Shown here piece after piece: positions 1-6,240 of a stretch of 20,078 nt of DNA; position 1 is the first letter of the stretch; each line of letters begins with the position of its first letter. Location of the stretch: the NCBI GenBank assembly GCA_036782755.1, contig DAIPYL010000027.1, positions 1 through 20,078 of the forward strand, read 5' to 3'. The DNA is from Jeotgalicoccus sp036782755. Lineage in GTDB: Bacteria; Bacillota; Bacilli; Staphylococcales; Salinicoccaceae. Made by a program: the position numbers and the translations under genes. The notes under the pieces are model-generated. The model was not told the origin of the DNA, did no database searches, and worked only from the letters and a program-made list of their open reading frames with translations.

Positions 1-1141
1 TTTTAACAAATGCTTCCAGTCTGTCCATGCCTTCTTTAAGCGTGTCGATTGAGCTCGCGAAAGAGATGCGGATATGGCCTTTGCCGTGTTCTGAGAATGC
101 TGATCCCGGAACGACTGCCATATGTTGTTCTTTCAGTAATGCTGTTGCGAAGTCCCAGTCATCCATTCCCGTAAATGCAATATTAGGGAATATATAAAAG
201 GCGCCGCCCGGTTTTTCGACTGTGCAGCCGATGTCAATGAGTCTGTCGTAGACGTAGTCCCGGCGTTTTAAGTATGCTTCATTCATCACTTTCGGATAGT
301 TCTGGGCATTCGTCAGTGCTTCAAGTGCTGCATACTGGCTCGGTACCGCCGCACAGATTGAGTTACTTAAATGCACTTTCAGAATTTCATCGCTCAAGTG
401 TCTCGGCGATAATGTATAGCCGACTCTCCATCCCGTCATCGAATGTGATTTCGACACACCGTGAATGAGTATTGTTTTATCGCGGATATTTTCTTTGCTG
501 CCGAACGAAATGTGTTTATTTTCATAAACATTTTCGCTGTATATTTCATCGCTGATCAGGAATAAATCCTTGCTGCTGATGTATTCAGCAATCGCGTCGA
601 CGTCTTCTTCCGATAAAGATGCGCCTGTCGGATTCGAAGGGTAGTTTAAGAGCACAGCTTTAGTGTTATTAGTAACTAGAGCATCTAATTTCTCAATATT
701 CGGAACGAAGTTTGTATCGCTGACATCGAGATATTTCACAACGCCGCCGTTCAGCTCGATTAATGATTCATATGCAGGATATGCAGGTGCGGTAATAATG
801 ACTTCATCACCTTCCGTTAATATCGTGCGGAGTACTGAATCGAGTGCTTCACTGGCACCGTTTGTAATAACGACTTCATCAGCAGTGTAGTGAGCGTTAT
901 ACTTATCTGCAAAAAAATCTGCTGCCGCCTGCCGCAGTTCGACGATGCCGGCGTTTAATGAGTAGCCGGTTTTATTATTATTAATCGCAGTAATTGCCGC
1001 GTTTTTAACACTTTCAGGTGTAGGGAAGTCGGGCTGGCCAATTGTTAAATTGACACCGTCTTCAAACAGCTGAACCTGATTTGAAAATACTCTGATTCCG
1101 GGTATTGATAGTGCGGTTGCACGCGGATTTAATTCTGGCAT
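1..1141 (-). CDS. patA: PatA-type PLP aminotransferase, probable N-acetyl-L,L-diaminopimelate aminotransferase (3' end cut by window)
   Basis: A fold-type I, PLP-dependent class I/II aminotransferase read on the minus strand; 380 codons are visible and only a short C-terminal tail is missing. The N-terminus carries the LTIGQPDFPTP signature (about 32-42). YPSNPTG (167-173) and SDEIY (197-201, Asp198 expected to contact the pyridine ring) follow, and K231 in GVSKSHSMTGWRVGY is the expected Schiff-base lysine. From memory the sequence resembles Bacillus subtilis PatA most closely, which acts in the acetylase branch of lysine/diaminopimelate synthesis in the cytosol. A general aspartate or aromatic aminotransferase is the alternative. 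The ATG at 1141 is preceded by AGGAG with an 8-nt gap. The gene is divergent from the TRAP operon. A consensus -10 and a CodY-box-like site lie upstream. Family certain, exact substrate inferred. Confidence 0.85.
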   Translation of the reverse strand, partial: MPELNPRATALSIPGIRVFSNQVQLFEDGVNLTIGQPDFPTPESVKNAAITAINNNKTGYSLNAGIVELRQAAADFFADKYNAHYTADEVVITNGASEALDSVLRTILTEGDEVIITAPAYPAYESLIELNGGVVKYLDVSDTNFVPNIEKLDALVTNNTKAVLLNYPSNPTGASLSEEDVDAIAEYISSKDLFLISDEIYSENVYENKHISFGSKENIRDKTILIHGVSKSHSMTGWRVGYTLSPRHLSDEILKVHLSNSICAAVPSQYAALEALTNAQNYPKVMNEAYLKRRDYVYDRLIDIGCTVEKPGGAFYIFPNIAFTGMDDWDFATALLKEQHMAVVPGSAFSEHGKGHIRISFASSIDTLKEGMDRLEAFVK

Positions 1142-1173
1142 GTATTTCACTCCTGTATTTAGCTAGTCTTCTT

Positions 1174-1203
1174 ATTATAGAATTTTCAGTCAATAGATTG
1201 CAA
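1174..1203 (-). promoter_or_regulatory. patA promoter candidate
   Basis: Read on the minus strand: -35 TTGCAA (1198-1203), an 18-nt spacer and a perfect -10 TATAAT (1174-1179). Transcription would begin near 1167, leaving a leader of about 25 nt. The -35 matches 4 of 6 consensus positions. It is self-complementary, so it can also serve the opposite promoter. Confidence 0.5.
1181..1195. promoter_or_regulatory. CodY-box-like site
   Basis: The 15-mer AATTTTCAGTCAATA matches the Firmicute CodY motif AATTTTCWGAAAATT at 12 of 15 positions. It lies between the -10 and -35 of the minus-strand patA promoter and just upstream of the -35 of the plus-strand TRAP promoter, so binding could affect both. 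CodY control of amino-acid metabolism genes is established in the group; control here is inferred. The surrounding DNA is AT-rich, so a chance match is possible. Confidence 0.4.
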
Positions 1204-1225
1204 ATAGAATTCATATTTGTATAAT
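1198..1225 (+). promoter_or_regulatory. Promoter candidate of the TRAP operon
   Basis: -35 TTGCAA (1198-1203), 16-nt spacer, perfect -10 TATAAT (1220-1225). A second TATAAT at 1233-1238 with TTCATA (1210-1215) 17 nt upstream is an alternative start point. Both precede the TTG start of the binding-protein gene by about 45-60 nt. Confidence 0.5.
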
Positions 1226-1280
1226 ATTACAGTATAATTTATAATTATAACAAAAATAACAAAGGGGAGCTGACAGCGTC

Positions 1281-2282
1281 TTGAAAAAATATACGTTATT
1301 ATTCAGCATTTTATCGTTTTTACTAGTACTCAGCGCATGCAGCAATGAAGATGAAAGTGTGACATTACAGTTTGGACATGCTTTGCCGCCGGATACGAAT
1401 CAGGCAATCAAGATTAATGAAATGGCCGAAGCGGTGGAAAAACAGACTGACGGCAGAGTGAGGTTTGAAATATATCCTAACTCGCAGCTCGGCAGTGAAA
1501 CTGAAATGCTCCAGCAGCTGGATGTCGGTGCAATGAACGGGCTTGCAATCATGGTCGGTTCGATGCAGACGATGGATATGAGACTCGCAATTGAGGATCT
1601 GCCTTATATGTGGCCGGACGCCGAAGCGGCACGTGAGGCGTATAAAGGAGAATTTGGGGATTACATAGCAGATATTGCCGGAGAGTACGACATGCATACG
1701 GCGGGATATTTGGAATGGGGATTCCGTCACGTGACGAATAACAAAGGACCGATTGTGCAGCCGGAAGATTTAAAAGGAACGAATATCCGGGTCGCTGAAA
1801 CGGCACTCCGTGTAGATACGTTTGAACAGGTGGGTGCATTGCCGACAGTTATGGCGTTCAGTGAAGTATACGGCGCGCTGCAGCAGGGTGCGCTCGATGC
1901 GCAGGAAAATCCGCTCGCGAACATCGTTGCACCGCGTTTTAATGAGGTGCAGGATTACTTATCGCTTACCGGACATTTTTACAATACAGTGATGATTGTT
2001 TTCGACGGTAAAACGTGGGAGAAAATCGGTCCCGAAGATCAGCAGATTATTACAGACGAAATCGATAAAATTTCCAAAGAAGTGCAAATGGCAAACGACG
2101 ATACTGAATCGGAACATATAGAATTCCTTGCCGAAAATGGTATGAAAGTGAACGATGATGTGGATAAGGAAGCATTCAGAGAAGCGATGATGCCGGTTTA
2201 TGCACAATGGGAAGAAGACGTGTTCGGTAAAGAAATGATGGATATGTACCGCAGAAATTCCGGATGGGAGGAGGAACAGTAA
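1281..2282 (+). CDS. TRAP transporter solute-binding lipoprotein (DctP family)
   Basis: The extracytoplasmic substrate receptor of a tripartite ATP-independent periplasmic (TRAP) transporter, 333 aa, the usual length. A lipoprotein signal peptide is clear: MKK, a hydrophobic core, and lipobox LSAC with the lipidated cysteine at residue 20, fitting a Gram-positive cell without a periplasm. Arg150 (in GFRHVTN) and Arg170 (in GTNIRVAE) keep the 20-residue spacing of the two substrate arginines known from SiaP. This predicts a carboxylate ligand. EVYGALQQGALDAQENP (195-211) is the family signature. The start is TTG, 11 nt after AAAGGGGAG; no ATG is suitable. The next gene begins 1 nt after the stop. 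The substrate cannot be read from sequence; the downstream hydratase suggests an organic or sugar acid. Confidence 0.93.
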   Translation: MKKYTLLFSILSFLLVLSACSNEDESVTLQFGHALPPDTNQAIKINEMAEAVEKQTDGRVRFEIYPNSQLGSETEMLQQLDVGAMNGLAIMVGSMQTMDMRLAIEDLPYMWPDAEAAREAYKGEFGDYIADIAGEYDMHTAGYLEWGFRHVTNNKGPIVQPEDLKGTNIRVAETALRVDTFEQVGALPTVMAFSEVYGALQQGALDAQENPLANIVAPRFNEVQDYLSLTGHFYNTVMIVFDGKTWEKIGPEDQQIITDEIDKISKEVQMANDDTESEHIEFLAENGMKVNDDVDKEAFREAMMPVYAQWEEDVFGKEMMDMYRRNSGWEEEQ

Positions 2283-2283
2283 T

Positions 2284-2745
2284 ATGACAAAAGCATTGGT
2301 GAAAACCTTATATATTGCATGTGCAGTCGTCATTGCACTGCTTACTTTAATCGTGCTGACTCAGGTCGTATCGAGATTTTTTGATTACTCCATGCCGGGA
2401 ACAGAAGAGCTGTCCCGTCTCCTTGTAGTCTGGATGACATTCCTCGGAATGAGCGTTGCTGTTTATGAACGCGGGCATCTCGCAGTTAACTTTTTCGTTA
2501 AACGTGCCGGCGATAAACTCCGTCCGTATATCTATTTAACAGTGAATATACTGCTCGGGCTGTTTTTCCTGGTGCTGACAGTGTACGGATTTATATTCTC
2601 GTATCAATCACTGGATTTTACATCATCCACACTGCAGCTGCCGATGACGGTGTTTTATCTTGCGGTGCCGGTCAGCAGTCTCTTATCGCTTTACTTTTTA
2701 ATATTAAATGCCTGGAAACCCCAGAATGAAAGTGAGGCGGTATAA
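2284..2745 (+). CDS. TRAP transporter small permease (DctQ family)
   Basis: A membrane protein of 153 aa with four predicted hydrophobic segments (about 10-32, 46-66, 85-110 and 122-143), the normal size and topology for a DctQ small subunit. PGTEELSRLLVVWMTFLGMS (residues 39-58) and the following acidic/Gly-His segment (YERGHLAVNFF) are characteristic of the family. It forms the membrane complex with the large permease that couples sodium-driven import to the binding protein. An AGGAGG element lies in the end of the upstream gene. The stop overlaps the start of the next gene by one base (TAATG), so translation is probably coupled. Confidence 0.92.
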   Translation: MTKALVKTLYIACAVVIALLTLIVLTQVVSRFFDYSMPGTEELSRLLVVWMTFLGMSVAVYERGHLAVNFFVKRAGDKLRPYIYLTVNILLGLFFLVLTVYGFIFSYQSLDFTSSTLQLPMTVFYLAVPVSSLLSLYFLILNAWKPQNESEAV

Positions 2746-4028
2746 TGCTCGCCATCAGTATGCTTATATTATTTTTTGTGCTGTTATTTCTTGGAATGCC
2801 GATTGCCTTTGTTATCGGGATTGTCGGACTGATTATGCTTATTCTGGGCGGTGTGCCGCTTGAAATTATTATTCAGCGCGCCTTTGCCGGAGTGAACAAC
2901 TTTTCATATTTAGCGATTCCATTATTTATTCTCGCAGGGGATATTATGGGGAAAGGCGGTCTGACGAAACGTTTAATGGCGTTTGCGAATGCCTTCGTCG
3001 GCAAACTGTCAGGCGGCACTGCCATTACGACGGTTGTCACTTCAGCACTGTTCGGAGCGGTTTCCGGTTCAACAGTCGCGACAACTTATGCGGTCGGTTC
3101 GGTGCTTGTGCCGAGACTGAAAGAAGAGAAATACTCGAACTCATTTATAGCGAGTATTATCGGACCGGCCGGCGTGCTCGGGCTGATTATTCCGCCGAGT
3201 ATCACAATGGTTATTTTAGGAATTACCGCGAACATTTCGATCGGTGATTTATTCTTCGCCGGAATTATACCAGGTGTGCTGCTGACGCTCGCCTTATGTA
3301 TTTACGTCTGGTATATGAGTAAGAAAAAAGGATTCGGTGAGGTACGGACAGAATCGATTTCAGGCAAGGAATTATGGAAAGTAACGAGAGAGGCATTCTT
3401 CCCGCTCCTGACGCCGGTATTTATTTTAGGCAGTATCTTCTCAGGATACGCAACAGCAACTGAAGCGGCTGTGATCGCAGTAGCTTACGGCTTTATTTTA
3501 TCGCTGTTCTATAGAGAATTGAACTGGACTAAAGTTAAAGATATTATGTCAGGTTCTGCGGTAACATCCGCGACGATTTTAATTATAATTTCGATGGCGA
3601 ACGTTTTTACATACGTACTGACTGTAAATCATATTCCGGATGCAGTATCAGGATTCTTCCTGAACTTCGCGGATTCGCCGCTCGTATTCCTATTAGTCGT
3701 ATCTCTGATACTATTAATATTAGGAATGCTGACAGAGGTAACGTCACTGATTGTCCTGTTAACACCAATCTTTATGCCGATCGCGATGGAGTTCGGTATT
3801 GATCCGATTCACTTCGGCATGGTGATGATTATGAACTTTGCACTGGCGAACATTACGCCGCCGGTTGGACTCTCATTAATTGCCGGGGCATCTGTAACCG
3901 ATAAAAAGATGGGCATTGAAGAAACACTTCCGTACATTTTACACGTCCTGCTAATTGTAGCGATTATGGTAGTACTGATTATATTCGTGCCGTCAATCTC
4001 AACATTCTTACCAAACTTACTTAAATAA
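2745..4028 (+). CDS. TRAP transporter large permease (DctM family)
   Basis: A polytopic membrane protein of 427 aa, the standard DctM length, with roughly twelve hydrophobic segments. Recognisable family stretches are the N-terminal FLGMPIAFVIGIVG, the loop SALFGAVSGSTVATTYAVGS (about 101-120), GPAGVLGLIIPPSI (about 141-154), the mirror segment SGYATATEAAVIAVAYG, and NFALANITPPVGLSL near the C-terminus. DctM is the sodium-coupled transport channel of the TRAP complex. The start overlaps the dctQ-like stop by one base. No terminator follows, and the cupin gene begins 13 nt later with its own ribosome site. The transporter is complete (P, Q and M all present and intact). Confidence 0.94.
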   Translation: MLAISMLILFFVLLFLGMPIAFVIGIVGLIMLILGGVPLEIIIQRAFAGVNNFSYLAIPLFILAGDIMGKGGLTKRLMAFANAFVGKLSGGTAITTVVTSALFGAVSGSTVATTYAVGSVLVPRLKEEKYSNSFIASIIGPAGVLGLIIPPSITMVILGITANISIGDLFFAGIIPGVLLTLALCIYVWYMSKKKGFGEVRTESISGKELWKVTREAFFPLLTPVFILGSIFSGYATATEAAVIAVAYGFILSLFYRELNWTKVKDIMSGSAVTSATILIIISMANVFTYVLTVNHIPDAVSGFFLNFADSPLVFLLVVSLILLILGMLTEVTSLIVLLTPIFMPIAMEFGIDPIHFGMVMIMNFALANITPPVGLSLIAGASVTDKKMGIEETLPYILHVLLIVAIMVVLIIFVPSISTFLPNLLK

Positions 4029-4041
4029 AGGGGCAGATTAA

Positions 4042-4377
4042 GTGATTATTAATCCACGAGAAACTATTGAATTAAAAAACAGATTTGATGGTAAAGGAAG
4101 TATTTTTTCGACGTCTTATATTAAAGAAGAGGATTTTGAAGGTATTCGTAAAGTCCTGGAAATTGAACTTGAACCGTACGCATCAATCGGCTATCACCAG
4201 CATATCGATGAGGGCGAAATTTATCATATAATAGAAGGTAAGGGTGAATTTCAGGATTCGGATGGTACGTTTAAACCTGTATCAAAAGGCGACTGCTGTG
4301 TTATTACGAAAGGCCAGTCACACGGTTTAGTGAATACAGAAGATAAACCTCTCAAAATAGTTGCAATTATATTTTAG
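4042..4377 (+). CDS. Small single-domain cupin protein
   Basis: A 111-aa single cupin barrel. Motif 1 reads GYHQHIDEGEIYHIIEGKGEF (50-70), giving metal-ligand candidates His52, His54 and Glu57/Glu59. Motif 2 is KGDCCVITKGQSHGLVN with His94. A 2-His/Glu/His metal site is therefore intact. The start is GTG, 8 nt after AAAGGGG. The gene sits 13 nt behind the large permease and before the hydratase with no terminator, so it belongs to the same operon. Small cupins of this type can be isomerases, epimerases, decarboxylases or simple binding proteins. No particular reaction can be assigned; a role on the imported acid or its keto/enol form is inference from context. Confidence 0.85.
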   Translation: MIINPRETIELKNRFDGKGSIFSTSYIKEEDFEGIRKVLEIELEPYASIGYHQHIDEGEIYHIIEGKGEFQDSDGTFKPVSKGDCCVITKGQSHGLVNTEDKPLKIVAIIF

Positions 4378-4384
4378 AATTGCG

Positions 4385-4421
4385 TGAATATTATGATATA
4401 TTTATTGTATTGTAATATTCA
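4385..4421 (+). other. Intercistronic AU-rich hairpin abutting a ribosome binding site
   Basis: Inverted repeat TGAATATTA (4385-4393) and TAATATTCA (4413-4421). As RNA the stem extends to 16 base pairs, with three G-U pairs, closing a UUUAU loop (4401-4405). Its last base is the first base of the ribosome site AGGAGGGG (4421-4428) of the hydratase. It is not followed by a U-run, so it is not a terminator. It could tune translation or mRNA stability, or be a DNA operator. Confidence 0.5.
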
Positions 4422-4432
4422 GGAGGGGTAGC

Positions 4433-5173
4433 ATGAACGATGCACAGAAATTATACGATGCAAGATTAAAAGGGGTTAATTTAAAGCCGGGACAGGATAT
4501 TGAAACGGATTCTGTTGAAGCGGCGTACCATATTCAAACTGAGATTTTAAATATGCAGGATGAGACTGCGAAGGGATATAAAATCAGTATGACGAGTGCA
4601 GAGACACAAGCGCTTTTTGACAGCCATGAACCGGTTTACGGACCGTTTACTGCAGCACAGGTTATTACTGAAATGAGTCTGGCTGATTATAATATTCCGC
4701 TCGCGGAACTTGAACTTGTATTTTATGTAAATGAAACACTGAGCACGGATGATGATGCCGAAAGCATTTTATCAAAATGTACTGTGGCACCGGCACTTGA
4801 ACTGCCGGATGGAAGATATGAAGACTGGTTCCCGAATATTTCAAAATACGAAGTCGTTGCAGACTGCGCGGTTGCTGGGGCGATTGTGATCGGTGAAGGA
4901 AAATCCGTGAGCTATGATGAGCTGGATAATATTTCGGGGAAACTTTTATTTAATGGAGAAGAAATTAAACGCGGAAAGTCGAGTGAAGTAATGGGGCATC
5001 CGGTTAATGCGATGAAATGGCTGATTGAAAAACTGGACAGTCATGGCAGACAGCTTGAAGCGGGACAGTTCGTATCATCAGGGACATTTATTCTGCCGGT
5101 GAAACTGGAACCGGGTAAATACGAAGGTGTATTTGAAGGGTTAGGAAATGTTGCAATAGAAATTACGAAATAA
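4433..5173 (+). CDS. 2-keto-4-pentenoate hydratase / 4-oxalocrotonate decarboxylase family enzyme (FAH superfamily)
   Basis: A 246-aa cytosolic enzyme of the MhpD-type branch of the fumarylacetoacetate hydrolase superfamily, slightly shorter than the usual 255-270. Features are the N-terminal LYDARLKG and AAYHIQTEIL helices, KGYKISMTSAETQALF (about 47-62), PLAELELVFYV with acidic metal ligands E92 and E94, and ALELPDGRYEDW with probable third ligand E123. D144 in VADCAVAGAIVIG and the C-terminal GQFVSSGTFILPV complete the pattern. The family hydrates or decarboxylates 2-oxo-alkenoates using Mg2+/Mn2+. No ring-cleavage dioxygenase lies nearby, so classical meta-cleavage of aromatics is not supported; a sugar-acid or dicarboxylate route fed by the TRAP system is the better inference. 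The start has an excellent AGGAGGGG site. The stop codon lies within the terminator stem. Confidence 0.85.
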   Translation: MNDAQKLYDARLKGVNLKPGQDIETDSVEAAYHIQTEILNMQDETAKGYKISMTSAETQALFDSHEPVYGPFTAAQVITEMSLADYNIPLAELELVFYVNETLSTDDDAESILSKCTVAPALELPDGRYEDWFPNISKYEVVADCAVAGAIVIGEGKSVSYDELDNISGKLLFNGEEIKRGKSSEVMGHPVNAMKWLIEKLDSHGRQLEAGQFVSSGTFILPVKLEPGKYEGVFEGLGNVAIEITK

Positions 5174-5210
5174 AGAAATAAGCCTCTCATTGCGAGAGGC
5201 TTATTTCTTT
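5172..5210. terminator. Strong terminator between TRAP operon and pdxS (likely bidirectional)
   Basis: A perfect 17-bp stem, 5172-5188 pairing with 5194-5210, around a 5-nt loop (ATTGC). The core is GCCTCTC/GAGAGGC, and the outer arm is A-rich on the left and T-rich on the right. The U-rich tail is therefore available in either direction, and it would close both the hydratase operon and the convergent pdxS transcript. It overlaps the hydratase stop codon. Confidence 0.9.
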
Positions 5211-5291
5211 ATGACTAGTGATATTGAGTTTTTATGGGGATTGGTTAACAACGGCAGTTTCTTGTTGTGAATCCACCCGCAATCTAACTAA

Positions 5292-6146
5292 TTACCAGCC
5301 GCGTTCTGCCATACGTTCTTCAAGTGACATACTGTGAACATCCAGACCTCTCATCGCGCTGCCGAGTTCCTTAGACAGTTCGCCGATTAATTTATAGTCT
5401 GTATAGTTTTCAGTCGCCTGCACGATTGCTCTTGCGAATTTTTCAGGGTTCTCTGATTTGAAAATACCTGAACCGACGAATACGCCGTCTGCGCCAAGTT
5501 CCATCATTAACGCCGCATCCTGAGGTGTTGCGACACCGCCTGCCGCGAAGTTTGTCACAGGCAGTCCGCCTTCAGCTTTGATCTGTTTCAGCACATCGTA
5601 CGGTGCTCCTAAATCTTTCGCTGCAGTCATTAATTCATCATCGCTCATCACTGAGATCTGTTTAACCTGCTGATTTACTAAGCGGATGTGACGAACGGCT
5701 TCAACGATATTTCCGGTACCGGGTTCACCTTTTGTGCGGAGCATTGATGCGCCTTCACCGATGCGTCTTGCGGCCTCCCCTAAATCTTTACAGCCGCAGA
5801 CGAACGGTGCTTTGTATTCATCTTTTTTCAGGTGATACTCTTCATCCGCCGGAGTCAGAACTTCGGACTCATCTATGTAATCAACGCCCATTGATTCAAG
5901 CACACGCGCTTCAACAATGTGACCGATGCGGCACTTTGCCATTACCGGTATCGAAACAGCTTTAATGACTTCTTCTATAATTGTTGGATCACATGCACGC
6001 GCCACGCCGCCTTCTGCTCTGATATCAGATGGCACACGTTCCAATGCCATTACTGCGACTGCACCGGCAGCCTCCGCAATTTTTGCCTGTTCTGCGTTTA
6101 CTACGTCCATAATGACGCCGCCTTTTAATTCTTCTGCCAATCCCAT
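5292..6146 (-). CDS. pdxS: Pyridoxal 5'-phosphate synthase lyase subunit PdxS (Pdx1), N-terminally short
   Basis: Makes PLP from ribose 5-phosphate, glyceraldehyde 3-phosphate and ammonia, the latter normally supplied by the glutaminase PdxT. A complete (beta/alpha)8 barrel is present: GGVIMDVVNAEQA with Asp14 (Asp24 in B. subtilis), PVMAKCRIGH with Lys71 (Lys81), RTKGEPGTGN with Lys139 (Lys149), and the conserved C-terminus EERMAERGW. It has 284 aa against about 294. It starts at MGLAEELKGG and lacks the first ten residues, which lead into helix alphaN, described in the family as contacting PdxT. The start is firm: AGGAAGAGGG precedes the ATG with a short gap, and an in-frame TAA stands seven codons upstream with no alternative start between. 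No pdxT follows; the convergent operon ends only 118 nt beyond the stop. The gene is divergent from pdxR. Confidence 0.96.
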   Translation of the reverse strand: MGLAEELKGGVIMDVVNAEQAKIAEAAGAVAVMALERVPSDIRAEGGVARACDPTIIEEVIKAVSIPVMAKCRIGHIVEARVLESMGVDYIDESEVLTPADEEYHLKKDEYKAPFVCGCKDLGEAARRIGEGASMLRTKGEPGTGNIVEAVRHIRLVNQQVKQISVMSDDELMTAAKDLGAPYDVLKQIKAEGGLPVTNFAAGGVATPQDAALMMELGADGVFVGSGIFKSENPEKFARAIVQATENYTDYKLIGELSKELGSAMRGLDVHSMSLEERMAERGW

Positions 6147-6171
6147 ATTTATCCCTCTTCCTTCTTAATTT

Positions 6172-6200
6172 AATATCAGTTTAAAATACAATGTGATATT
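6172..6200. promoter_or_regulatory. Candidate PdxR operator in the pdxS-pdxR intergenic region
   Basis: Inverted repeat AATATCA (6172-6178) and TGATATT (6194-6200) with a 15-nt spacer, so the arms sit about two helical turns apart. A second inverted pair, TATTCT (6197-6202) and AGAATA (6212-6217), and a direct repeat AATACA (6185-6190, 6214-6219) overlap it. A minus-strand -35-like CTGACA (6208-6213) with TGTATT 17 nt on is a possible pdxS promoter. MocR-type PdxR proteins are known to act in such divergent gaps; this exact site is inferred. Confidence 0.4.
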
Positions 6201-6240
6201 CTATAAGTGTCAGAATACATAAAATATGAGGGGTCAGATT

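Noticed and set aside
5211..5291. Remnant of pdxT after pdxS.
   Set aside because: No reading frame in this 81-nt stretch resembles the PdxT start or its glutaminase motifs; only a short open run without family similarity.
6226..6240. Five-codon N-terminal extension of PdxR from ATG 6226.
   Set aside because: The ribosome site GAGGGG for ATG 6241 lies within it, and nothing suitable precedes 6226.
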